From the NCBI GenBank assembly GCA_027946365.1, contig JAPEUQ010000022.1:372001-436000 (forward strand): a DNA stretch of 64,000 nucleotides. Direction: 5' to 3'. Positions within the stretch are counted from its first letter, which is position 1. The number at the start of each line of letters is the position of its first letter. The translations under genes and the position numbers were made by a program. Under the pieces are notes generated by a model. The model ran no database searches, was not told the DNA's origin, and saw nothing but the letters and a program-made list of their open reading frames with translations. This document shows, in pieces, positions 21,531-33,400 of the stretch. Source of the stretch: Kalmusia sp. IMI 367209 (lineage: Eukaryota > Ascomycota > Dothideomycetes > Pleosporales > Didymosphaeriaceae).

Positions 21531-24405
21531 TCTCCTGGAGGGCGATCCGGTGTTATGCTACCATTACGATATTGAATGTTATAACTTAAATCAAGCATTT
21601 ATTGGGCTTATAGTAACACAGATACTAAGTAAGCTATAAAATATATTAACTTTCATTATACATCGCGATGTATCTCAATGATATAATAAGATAATATTAA
21701 AATTAAAGTTATTTTAGAGAAGGACTTCCTCCTATCTCTTTACCTTTATATATGAATATCCTTCACATTAGCGTAAATACTTTTAGCGATCCGTGACCGA
21801 TTCACACCCAACTCGGCAACACTCATGGCGGGGGTGCCCCCCAGCAAGAATTTGTAGCACAATAACACCAAAAGACTATGTAGATCCCCACATTGCCCTC
21901 CGTATCACCATCCCTCCTCACTCAAAGACCACCCTCTCGGCTCGAACAGCTCCCGCAGACGCCGCAGAGGAAGAACACCGGCTGCCAAAGCGCAGGCGCG
22001 CCAGTCCAGAGCACAAAGCCGGCACCAGCTCACACCCATTTCCGAAAATAACGATGTGAGTCCCGTCAAGTGCCAGCGTGGGCGTGGTAGCGCGGCTGTA
22101 GAATGGGCCAAAGCAGAGTTGGATACTAGGGTGGCTCGAGTTGCGTGTTAGCATGTAGCCGTCTACCGCCAAAGCTTGCTGACATGTTTCAGAAGGCATT
22201 CAAAGCCGATGCAGACATCGGATTCGAAAGATCTAAGCCTACAGCATTCAGCAAGACAGCCACGCACGATCTCTCTGTGCCCGACCTCGACTCCGCCGTC
22301 CGTGCCGGGTTAGAATACACGCTGAGGAAGGTGACGAAGATATTCAAAAGCCGCTCCAATGCCGGACTAGAGTCTGCGACGAGAATATATGGTGTGGCGG
22401 CTTGTTCAGGCCGGTGGTGAGGCTGACGCTCCGACTATACGCGAAGGGCAAAGTCTGTCTCCAGAGCGTTTGTTTCTACTTCACCCGACTTGCTTGAAAT
22501 ATCTGACAAGCTTGGTGCTCAATGAAGCAGAATTCACAGCACGGGAATGTATAGGACGAATACGTGCAGCATGAAAGAAGGCTGGAAACAGATGTTAGGT
22601 CACGGGGTGAACAATGTAAAATCAGTATGGCAGTCAACAATAGAGTATATTGTAAAGTCGAAAGTAGACGAATCGCTGCTGGACCACCTATGAGAAGCGT
22701 GGAGTAAGTCATCTGATAGCAGCCTCCTTTCGGTGGTTGAGGACACGCAGGACCTCCGACCGCAGATTGCCGCCCACCACCTCCCAACAGCGCCGTATCG
22801 TGACAACGGATGCGCAGGATGGGCCAGAGTCGTGGGCAATGCCAGTAGCGAAGATGTGGTAGCAGCAGCCCTAGTCGTAAGGCTGCGCAGACATACTGCC
22901 GAGATGTACACGAGACGATGAGCATGTGCGTACCGAGTTGTTTATAAGAGGCATTGAGATCCTCGAGTGTACCGAGGGAGCAGCAGATCTGCTTCATTCT
23001 AGCAAGATATTTGAGCTAATGTTATTGCAGAGCCTCAACTTGAAGTGTGCCAAAGTAGCCTAGGGTAGGATTACATATGCCGTGAATGAGTAAACAGTTG
23101 CGAAAACGTTGATCAACATGGAACGGTCGGAGTTTCATCTCGTAAACTCGCTAGCGATCATCTACGGGTCGAATGGCCTAGCAATCTAGGCTTGTGCAAT
23201 CCTTATGTAACTTCCTTCCATCCTCCGTGTTTCAAAGTGATTGAACACATATGCACCCCACGTTCGACTTCCATCGGTCAAGACCTACCCGCAGCGAACC
23301 GTACTAGCTGCTCACCTGTGTCGGGACTGGCCCCTAGGCAGTGTCACACATGTAAGTTACAGCCGGCCTGGGCAACTCCTCAAGGTCATTCTCCTCATGA
23401 TAGTACCATCAATGCATACCACTCCCATAGACATGCTACTTGATGAAGCGTAAAAAAAACAATGATTCACACATAGACTAGATGTCTACTCGGGATAGCC
23501 GTGGAAAGTTGGGAGCGATCGATGCCAACTTCGAAACACGGAGGATGGCAGCACGACCCATAGCAGATGATGCTCCCATGCGTGAGGACCGGAATGTTCA
23601 TATAGGCAGGTGTGTAGATTGCATGCGCACGTCGTAGCCTGGTGTCAGATTGCGTATGGCATTGATTCTTGATGAGCGGCAGGGCTCGCCGTATATGGGA
23701 AAAGATATCTGACGAGATCACGAAGTGCACTCCCAAGTCGTGCGTCCACGTACAACACCTTATCTCCGCAGCTCATTGATCTTCGAGCGATGTGTATATG
23801 CTTTCCGAACAAAAAACCCAAGACCGTCACGGCCAAGATTGAAACAGCAGTAATCCACGTCATGGTTGTCACCGTAATGGTTGTGTCTAATGTCAACGGA
23901 GGGTGTGGGATTAAAGCAGTGACTTGAGGTAGCCATTGGGAGGGGAGGTACGGCTGCCTTTGCGCACGGGCTAGTTGACCGTGCTACATGTGCGGCAGCA
24001 CTCACTGGTGACCCGTACGCCTACCGTTCCTTCCTGACTAGCGGCTTTGAAAGCGAATGCCGGAGGGATAGCGCTGGCTCACAGGGCACCTGCCTATAAC
24101 CGCGTGGTCAGCAAGTCCGTGCACACGCCTCGAGATAGGGGGACGCTACAGTCAGGGCCGACCAGTAGCGCGGTCAGTACCTTGGGACGTTCCTGCTTTC
24201 GAGTATGGATCTGGTCTGTTTTCTCTGGCCGCTGTTCGCGCATAGTAGCGAGAGGGCTGAAAGTCGAACGTCGCGCGTATCCATAGTCTAGGTACATGGC
24301 AATTTAAGTAGCAGTCTCAGTGAAGTATAACAAACTCCGAACCCAATGGAAGAAATAAATACAATAAACACCTCTCAATTTCAATTTGTGTCGCACTACA
24401 CAGAA
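21531..24405. other. gene-poor region with one weak coding candidate
   Basis: About 2.9 kb without a gene I can support. The best candidate is a plus-strand frame at 22145-22420. Its centre (DLSVPDLDSAVRAGLEYTL) looks protein-like, and a good acceptor (GTTTCAG) sits at about 22190. The partner exons do not join in frame and no domain is recognised. The remainder shows overlapping short frames only. A 16-bp perfect inverted repeat lies at 23218-23233 and 23533-23548. Confidence 0.35.
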
Positions 24406-27400
24406 TCACTCTACCTCCTCCCCAAGATAAGGGAATAGCCCAAACTCCTCCTTCTCCAACACGCCCTCCAGGTACGTCGCAATAAGCGGATGAATCCCCG
24501 CATTCCTCGCTCTAGCAATCCAGTCCTTCAACTCCAGCACTTCGTACGGCTCCCCCAGACAGCTCCTCCATATACGCTGGCCACTCCTCGAACGTGACCT
24601 TGCGCCCGCTCGAGTGGTGGCGATACCGAATACCCGTATCTACCTCACCTGCCAGCTTGATAGCCGAAGCAACGACGTCGCGCGCAATCTCCTCGACGTC
24701 TTTGACGTCGACGTAGCCTTCGATGCGGGGGAAGTGCGGCATGGCCTTCATAAGCCGCGTGTACCTTAACACGCCATTCAGCGCGTCAGACGGCGGCGCA
24801 CGGTCGCCGAAGAACAAGCAAGGGCGGTGGATCTCGACCGTGAAGTCGTCGTTTTGCTCGGTGAAGTGGTGCAGGAAACGTTCGCTGACCCAGCGCGAGG
24901 CCATGTAGCCGGTATCTCCCGTCTTGGCTGGCTCCGAGAGGACGGGCACGGGAGGGAGAACCCAGGACCCGGCTAGTGCAGGGACGCGCTGGGAAGAAAT
25001 GTAGAGCAGCGGAATGGAACGCGCCATGCAGAGCCCAGCCAGGAAGTGCGTCGACTCGACGTTCGGGCGGCGGATCGAGGTGTAGCTGTTGAGACAGTGG
25101 CCGTTGGCGCCGGCATGGATGACCACGTCGATGTCCGATTGCAACGTCTCGTACTCGGAGAGGCTGAGACCTAGGTCCTGTGAGGATAGGGTTCCGGGGT
25201 AGGTTATGACTTTGTCCGACACGGGTATTCTCTCCTCTTCATCGGGGGAGACTGCGACGCAATGAATCTCTGCGACGGCAGCGTCTTGGAATAGCGCGTG
25301 GAGGACAGAGTTGCCCAGGACGCTCGCGGCACCGGTCAGCAGCACTTTCAAGTCTGTGCTCTTCCGAGCCCTGGGGCGTCGAGATAGCGTGCTCGAAGCA
25401 GCGAGCAGACTTTCGGGGATCGCTGTTTCCACGCTCCAGTCCACGTCCTCATCGTCGGTGGACTCGGATCCAATCCGAGCGGCCATCTGTCGGAGCGTGG
25501 GGGCTGAGTAGAGCTCGCGCGTCGACACGAACACGCCCAGCGTCTCTTTGATCTCGTGTTGCAACTGCGTCAAGCGCAGCGAATTGCCGCCGTGGAGGAA
25601 GAAGTCGGAATCGGCAGTCAGGATCTGGTATGGATCTGGCAACACGCGGCTCCAGAGGACTCTCACTTCGGCTTCGCGAAGGCTAAGTTCGGTGCCCGCT
25701 TCACTAGCGGTATCGTGGCTGCCAGAGAGGGGTAGTTTCAAGACCGCCTGACGATCGATCTTTCCGCTGCTCGATCTGGGAAGGTCATCCACGATGATAA
25801 CCAACGCTGGATGCATGTATTGTGGCAGGCGGAGACCCGTCAGTAGTTTCGTCTTCAATGTGTCGTGGTCCATGTCGTTTCCTGGCGTGGGGATGACATG
25901 GGCGATGAGATCCCCGTTACGAACCGTTACTACTGCTGCGGAGAGCAGAGACTCGCCCGACTTCAAAAGCGCACCTTCCACCTCGGCTAGCTCGATACGT
26001 TGGCCTCGCAGCTTCACCTGCGTATCTCCTCCAAGTCGCCCCAGGAATATGACCGTCCCGTCAGCATCTAACCGGCCCTGGTCGCCCGTTCGATACCATC
26101 GGCTTGCTGCTGCCATCCCGTTGGTAGAGGAGCCCAGGGTCGGATCGGGAATGAATCTACGATCCGTTTCAACAGGCATGTCCCAATAGCCCAAGGCGAT
26201 GCCCGCGCCCCCAATGCAGATCTCTCCTCTGAAGCCGATGGGGAGAGGACGACCGCTTGTGTCTAGGATGCAGACGGCGTAGTTGGGGTGAGGCTTTCCG
26301 ATAGGGCTTCCCGAGTTAACGACGCCTTCAAAGTCGAGGGCTACAGGTTGGGACGTCGCCGTCATGGTAACCTCGGTGGGTCCGTAGTTGTCGCTCACTG
26401 AGAGGTCAGGCAGTTCCAGTCGGCGGAGCTCGCGCTTGAGCTGAATGGGAAACGTTTCGCCGCCCATCCAGGCCAGACGCCATTCGCTACATTGTCTCAG
26501 AGATTCTCTGCCATAGCGAAGCCACTGGAGATACTCGGATGGCACGCCAAACGTGCAGGAGATATTGTTCTGATGAATTAGTCGTGCGATCTGGGGTGGA
26601 TCTCGTCGAAATTCTTGTGGCACGATGACGAGTGTGCCGCCTGAGCATAGTGCCGAGAAGATTTGGATCAACGACATGTCGAAGCCGAGAGAGCTCTGCT
26701 GGAGGATGGAGGCAGGAGATGCGTCAAGTTTGTTCACTTTGATTGCGGTCGCGAGCCAGTTGACGGCATTGCTCTGACACAACACCACCCCCTTCGGCTT
26801 ACCAGTTGTTCCGCTGGTATACAAGATGAACGCCGGATCGCGGGGTCTTGCTGCGCAGAGAACTGGCTTACTGGCATGGCCAATTTCATCCAGTCCTAAA
26901 ATGCTAAGACCTGGATTGCCGTTGACCAGCTGCTCAGCCAACTCGGCTGTGCTTGTGTGACAGAGGATCAGACCTGGGTTACAGCTAGCAATCATTTCTG
27001 CATGTCGAGATGCGGGAAGGCTGATATCTAACGGAACGTAAATGGCGCCGAGGTGAAGAATAGCCAGCAGCGAGGCAATGAGGTCGTTTGACGGTTCACA
27101 CAAGACGGCGATGCGAGAGCCGGCACCGTTACCTGTGGCATGAATGGCTGCTGCAATTGCGTTGACGCGTTCTCCTAGCTTATCGTACGTCAGGTCAGAC
27201 GATCGGTCTCGGACAGCAACTCTCTGCCCGTGAGCACTGCGAACTGCCTGGAATTTTTCGGAAACGGTTGCAGGCCAATTGATCTCTGCTGGCTTGCCTT
27301 GGCCAGTCTTCAGAGCCGCAGACACAGCTTCTGGGTCGTAGACCTGACACTCGTCCACTTTCATATTGATATTGTGCACCAGGTCTTTCAGGAGACCCAT

Positions 27401-30400
27401 GTACATGTCAAGAAGCCTCTCAGTGCCATTAGCGTCGTAGAGCGACTCGGAGCAATCACACGTCACTCCGAGCCCCTCAGACTGGGACTCCAAGAAGCTG
27501 AATGTAATATCGTATGGATTGCGACCTTCTTCTCCATCGGTTATGGTAAGAGAGCTGTTGCCGAAGGGGATGCTCTGCGTCATTGCCAGTCTGTAGTTGA
27601 CTAGGACCTGGAACAGCGGCGTGTGGGATGACGAGCGCGCAATGTTTAACTGGTCCAGCAATATATTGAACGGAACCGATTGTTCGAAGGCGCAGCCCAT
27701 CTGTCGTCCTGTGTTTTGGGCCACCTGCGCGAACGTTGTGCCAGCAGGGATGCGGAAGCGAACAGGCAGTAGATTGAGGAAGAAACCAACCGTTTCCATG
27801 AATTCGGCATCGGGACGGTTGGCATCGGCAACGCCGATGCATACGTCGTCTATGCCGACAGATTGCGTGAGAAGAATCTGAACGACGGACAGATGGAATT
27901 GGAACGCCGTGATGCCGAGCATCTGGCAAGCTTGCTTCACGGCTGCGACTGTATCTTCGTCGATCATGCGCGACCCGTGGACGCTGGCTACTCGCTGCGT
28001 CTCTGGACGGACCGTGGTCTTCGCCATGGGAAGCAGTGGAAGGACTTCCGGTAGTGGATGGTATTCTCCACGCCAGTACTGCATTTGATTCTCCAACGCG
28101 CCCGACTCCAGACCTTCCTGCTCGCTGCGAGCGAACTCGATGCACGTCCCGCCGCCGGGCCTGAGCGATTGCATCTTGTAGGCCGAGTTGAGGTCTCGGA
28201 TGAAGCTCCGCATGCCGGAAGCATCCAGTATGATGTGATGATAGCCCAAGACCAAGGTGTGCGTCATTGAATTGCGGGATAGGACGGTCAGGCTCAGTGT
28301 CTCACCATGCTCGATATCCCACACCTTGGTCCTGGCAGCCTCCAGCTCCTGTGCAATATCCTCATCTGTGGCATCCGGGACGTGCTTGAAACGGCGGACT
28401 GGGAACGACAGAAGACCCTGCATGGGTTGATTGTCTTCACGTCGGGCAAAGAAGCAGGTGCGAAGCGATTCGTGATGCTGCATCACGTTTGTCAAGGCAT
28501 TGCGCAGCCGCCCGATGTCAAGCTTCTCCTCGATGTCGTATCGGATCATCAGACTGTAGGCAGTCGGGTCGTTCATGAGCCCAGAAAGCACGTAGATGCG
28601 CGATTGGGCTGCAGACATTCGCTCCGTGTGGATTATGTCTTGGCTGAAATCTGGAGCAGGTTCAGCAGAAGCTTTGGGAATGACCTCGTGGTGTTCTGGC
28701 TTCACCTTCTCCTCTATATCGCCCTTTTCCGAGTTGGAAGCTACCTGCTCGTCATCTGTTGTAGGCGGTGTCACGGATCCCGACTGGGCCGCCTCCGAAC
28801 CACCAGCGTCCGACGCGTCTTGAGAGTCACTGGAAGAGACCTCGCCTCTCTCCACCTTGATTGCCATAATCTCCTGGGCCGCATCGGTGCAGATCTGAGC
28901 TACTGAGCTCCTCCCCAAGATCTTCACCACCGGTACATCGATGCCAATCGTCTTCGCGAACCACGCGCGGATTTCGACGGCCACGAGGGAATCAATTCCT
29001 AGCTCGGTGAGCAGCGCATTCGGGTCCACGCCGCCGGTACTCAGCTGCAACATCGTCTCCATCTTGTCACAAAGGGCCTCCTGTACGACTTCGACGACTT
29101 CTGCTTCTGTATCTGCGTCCGTAATCTGTTTCTTGATGTCATCACGGCCATACTGGGGACCGTCCTTCTTGTCGTTGACGTTGGCCGTCGGCCGGTAGTG
29201 CGAAAAGAGGGTATCCAGTACCCAAGCGGATTCCTGACCCTCGCGAAGCGGCTCGATTCCCAATGCCGACCTCGCACGAGCGTTTACTGTCTGGCCTGCC
29301 CGCCAGCACGGCCTCGGCAAATGCGTGGTGGATATCCGTCTCGGAGAGGGCGGGGAAGTGCATTCTTCCAATATATTCCCGAGAGCTCTGGTCGACGCGC
29401 GTGAAGTATCCAACATCGGACACATATCCTATGTGCATGACTGATGCAGGGCGTCCGCTCTGTCGTCGCTGAGCCGCCAGCGCCGTCATGTAGAGATTGG
29501 CAGCGTGGTAATTACCCGATCCCTGGCCGCCGGTGATGGAAAGACCAGAAGAAAACATGACGAAGAAGTCCAGAGGAACGTCTGCTAGTATATCGTTCAG
29601 GTGCTTGGAGACGTCGACCTTGGGTCTGAATGTGTTGGTCACGTCTTCTACATCCATGTCCACAAATAGCCTATCTGACAAGACCATGGCCGCGTTGCAG
29701 ACACCGCCTAGGGGAGGTAAGGTCTTTCGAATGTCGGTTATGGTGGACTCCAGTGATGCCCGGTCGGCGGCATCCACAGACCGCACATAGATCTTCGCGC
29801 CTAGCTTCTCAGCTTCGGCTAGCCATTGCGGATGGATGTTTGGCTTGCGGCTGGTGATCACGAGATGCTTGGCTCCTTGTCGTAGAGCCCATCCGCAGAC
29901 GGAAAGCCCAAGGCCTCCTGCCATACCAACCATGAGATATGTCTTAGCAGGACTGAAGAGGATCGATGTGTCTAGAGGCTGGACGAGCAAGCTTAGCGGG
30001 CGACTTGTCTCCCAGCAAATGACGTGGGCGCCATCGAGGATGGTTGCGTTGGTGCCGGTGAGTTCCCCCAATGTTCAGCACATCCAGCTCACCGTGAAGC
30101 GCTGTGCCACGAACAGATGCATATGCAGCTTGAAGGGAGATCTGAATGCTAGCAGCGGATGCCAGACCACGTTGGAACAATTGACTGTTCCACTGGTGGA
30201 TGCTGCAGCCAGACGGTAGTGCAGATTGAATGGCCGCTGGTCTGGAATCCGAGCAGTCAAGATAAGCGGCAATGTTTTGAGGTAGAAGACTGCGAATAGC
30301 ATGCGCCGAATTCTGTGGATGGATACCTATCCAGCCTTGAGGGGTCTGAGAGCGAGAAGATACGCACAGCGACTTGACTCCACGCCGGCGCGACTCGGCA

Positions 30401-33400
30401 TTGAAACAAGCAGCCAAATTTGTGCTTGGGTTATGCAGGAGCACTGACTCCCCTTCTTGAACGGAGCTGAGTAGTCCGGTGACGGCTATCTGGTTGGCGA
30501 TTCCCTCAAGGACGGCTCCATTGCAATCTTTGTCGTCTACGAAAGCAACATCCTCTTGCTTCACGCTGATGATGGACGTGTTACTCTCTGAAACTGCAAT
30601 GACAGGCTTGTCAGAGCCAATCAGCCGGCCAACGCTGAGATAGACGCCCTGACCCTTTCCATCAGGTATGCAGAGGGAATACTGGACTCTGACACGCGCG
30701 CGCTCTGTGCCGTCGGCTAGGGCCGATTCGATCAAAGCTAGCTTGCCTCGCTGACGAGTGAGGCCGATGGGGGCGTCAGAACCGCTTGCCAACTTGCTCA
30801 TAGGTCGATATCTCGAATTGTACCGATCGTTGAGCTGTTTATCTGGCCGCACACGTGCGATGAGTGTATCGTCTCCTTGGACGAAGAGCTCTGACTCCTG
30901 CGGCCACACGAGTGGTTTATCATCATGGTTGTGGACCGAGAGAACCTTCAAGCGGATAAATGTCTCGAGTATGTTCCGAGCAACCAAAGACGGACTAGTG
31001 ACGGAATCCAGATCAAGGAACTGTATGTTGACGTGTGGCAGCTCCTTGGTAATGGCTCTTGCCATACCCACCATCATGTTGGAGTGCGGGCTGTCGGTCT
31101 TGCGCTTGGTCGTCACCCACAGCACGTTGCGGGCTGCCACGATGACCGTCTGCAAGGCCTTGAGTCTCTTGGGAGTAATCGGTTGCGAGAACAAAGGACT
31201 GTCTAGCTCCTGAAGGAACAAGACGTCGGCTCGACTTCCAACGCGCGAGAAGTCGATTGATTCAATGTCATTTGCGACAGTGACACGACCGCTCCATGTC
31301 GGACCCATCAGCCGCTTGATGGCAGTCACTGCCTTGGAAACGGCAAGCGTCTTTCCGCCCACCACGAGGAGTGACTTTACCTCAGGAACGTCGACGAGAT
31401 AGTCTAAAGGCTCGCGCAGTTGGTGAATGGTATCGTCGACGGCTTGACTGGCCATAAAGGACATGCAGTGCTGGCTGGCATCAGGCATATCGTGGAAGAT
31501 TAGGTCAACTCCCGAGAAGCCTGTATCCTGAAGGGTGCTGTGCCACTCTTCGGTGGTCAATCCAGGATGCAACCTTCGTCCCTCGACTGCGCCCAACCAC
31601 CACCCGGGAAGGCCTCCGACACAGAAGGTAGTTCGCATGATGTCGGTGCCTGTGATCTCGACGAGAAGCAGGAAGCCGCCTGGCTTGAGTAGCGAACGTG
31701 CATTCTTCAAAGTCTCTGCTATGTGGGCCGTGGCGTGAAGGACGTTGGAGGCAACGACGACGTCGTAGGCATGCTTTTGGAATCCTTGAGACTCGACATC
31801 CTTCTCCACATCAAGAGTCTTGTAGATGGTTTTGCCGCGGAATTCACTAAATCTCTCGGCCGCATCGCCGAAGAAAGCAGGAGAGATGTCGGTAAAGGTG
31901 TATGTGTCAAAAGATTTGCCGATGGTTCGCAGGATCGTGTCCGTCTGTTGGGACCGTCAGAACGTATAGAGAATAGCACAAACAGAAACACTTACGGTTG
32001 ATCCAGTACCACCTCCAATCTCTACATATTTCGCCTGCGGGAGTTTGTGGGCAATTTGTTCCAGCACGCTAATCATGGCGCGGTTGACGTCGATGAGGCC
32101 GAAGCCTTCGCTGTACAGACGGGTGGAAAGGTCATCTTTCATGACGACTTCCAACAATGCCTCTTTCCTCTTCACATAATCGAGCATGTTTTCACCGACA
32201 AGACGAACGCATTCGAGATCGACAGTGCCCGACCACTTAGCCAAGAGCATGTCTAGAACATCTTTCTTATCGTTTAGCCACGCTTTCTCGGCCACGGGGT
32301 GACGGCCTTCGCGGATCTGCGTCAAGAAATTTTCGAAAGAGTCAATCAATCGCTGGTGATACCACGTCAAGTTCGATCTCTCGTTGAGAGGCAACCCTTC
32401 CAAAACCCGCTGCACGTAATACAGGACTACCCTTTCAACGTCGGCAGACATCTCTTTGACTTTGTTACCGCGTTCTAGGTCGTGGGTAGGCTCTACCAGA
32501 CGCAGTGAGGGGATCCGTCTTGTATATGATGTCGAAGAACATGCGCGAATCTTGGTCTTCGCTCGGCGGTGCGACGGGCTCGAGGGACACAGATTCCATC
32601 TGTACCGCCGCTCCGCCAGACGACGAGTTGTAAACGTGCACATCGCCAACGACGCCAACGCCGTTGTGGCTAGTGATGAAGGCTTCTGTTCTGATTCCGA
32701 TCGTGCTCGCTCCGGCCAGTTCCATGTGTGGATTCACCGTCACTCGCTTGATGCGCACCGGGAGAATGGCAGTTGGAAGCTTGCCCACCCTGGGGTCTGA
32801 GCGTGCATTGAACAAATTTTGCCAACAGACATCCAGCACCGCCGGATGGAGACCATAGCCTCCTGCTAGCTCGTCCACCGACCACTCGGCCGTGGCGACA
32901 GAGTAGTCGAGTTTGCGCCAGACATCGCGAAGACGGTGGAATACACCAGTGTACAGCAACCCGGTCTGTGAGAAGACGTCGTATGCTGTCTCACCATCGA
33001 CTGGAAACACGTCTGGTTGGGGGGATGCATAAGGAGGCAGTTCGTGTTCGCTCGCTTCGCCGAGATGTATGATGATGGTGCCACCACAGGCATGCACCAT
33101 GGATCCGAGCCCCGTATCGGCATAGTAGTAGGAAAAGGCCGCAGCGATGCGCTTCACGTCCTTGGTGTCTTCGACCTGCACAGTGAACACAGTTTCCAGA
33201 CCTTCGCGCGTATCGGGCACAATCACCGGACGGCGAATCTCCATGTCTTCCACCTCAATTCGGCGGATGGACCGCTCTCCCGCAATCACCTTGGCGGCTT
33301 CGCAAGACATGGAAATGTACGATGTTCCTGGGAGCAATGCCTCTCCCGAAACAACGTGGCCCTGCGCCCAAGGCAACTCGCTGATGCGGAGGACGTTGCG

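Noticed and set aside
28307..28906. 199-codon plus-strand frame inside the NRPS part
   Set aside because: It is antisense to the condensation-domain and ACP coding sequence, has no domain, and mirrors codon bias of the real frame.
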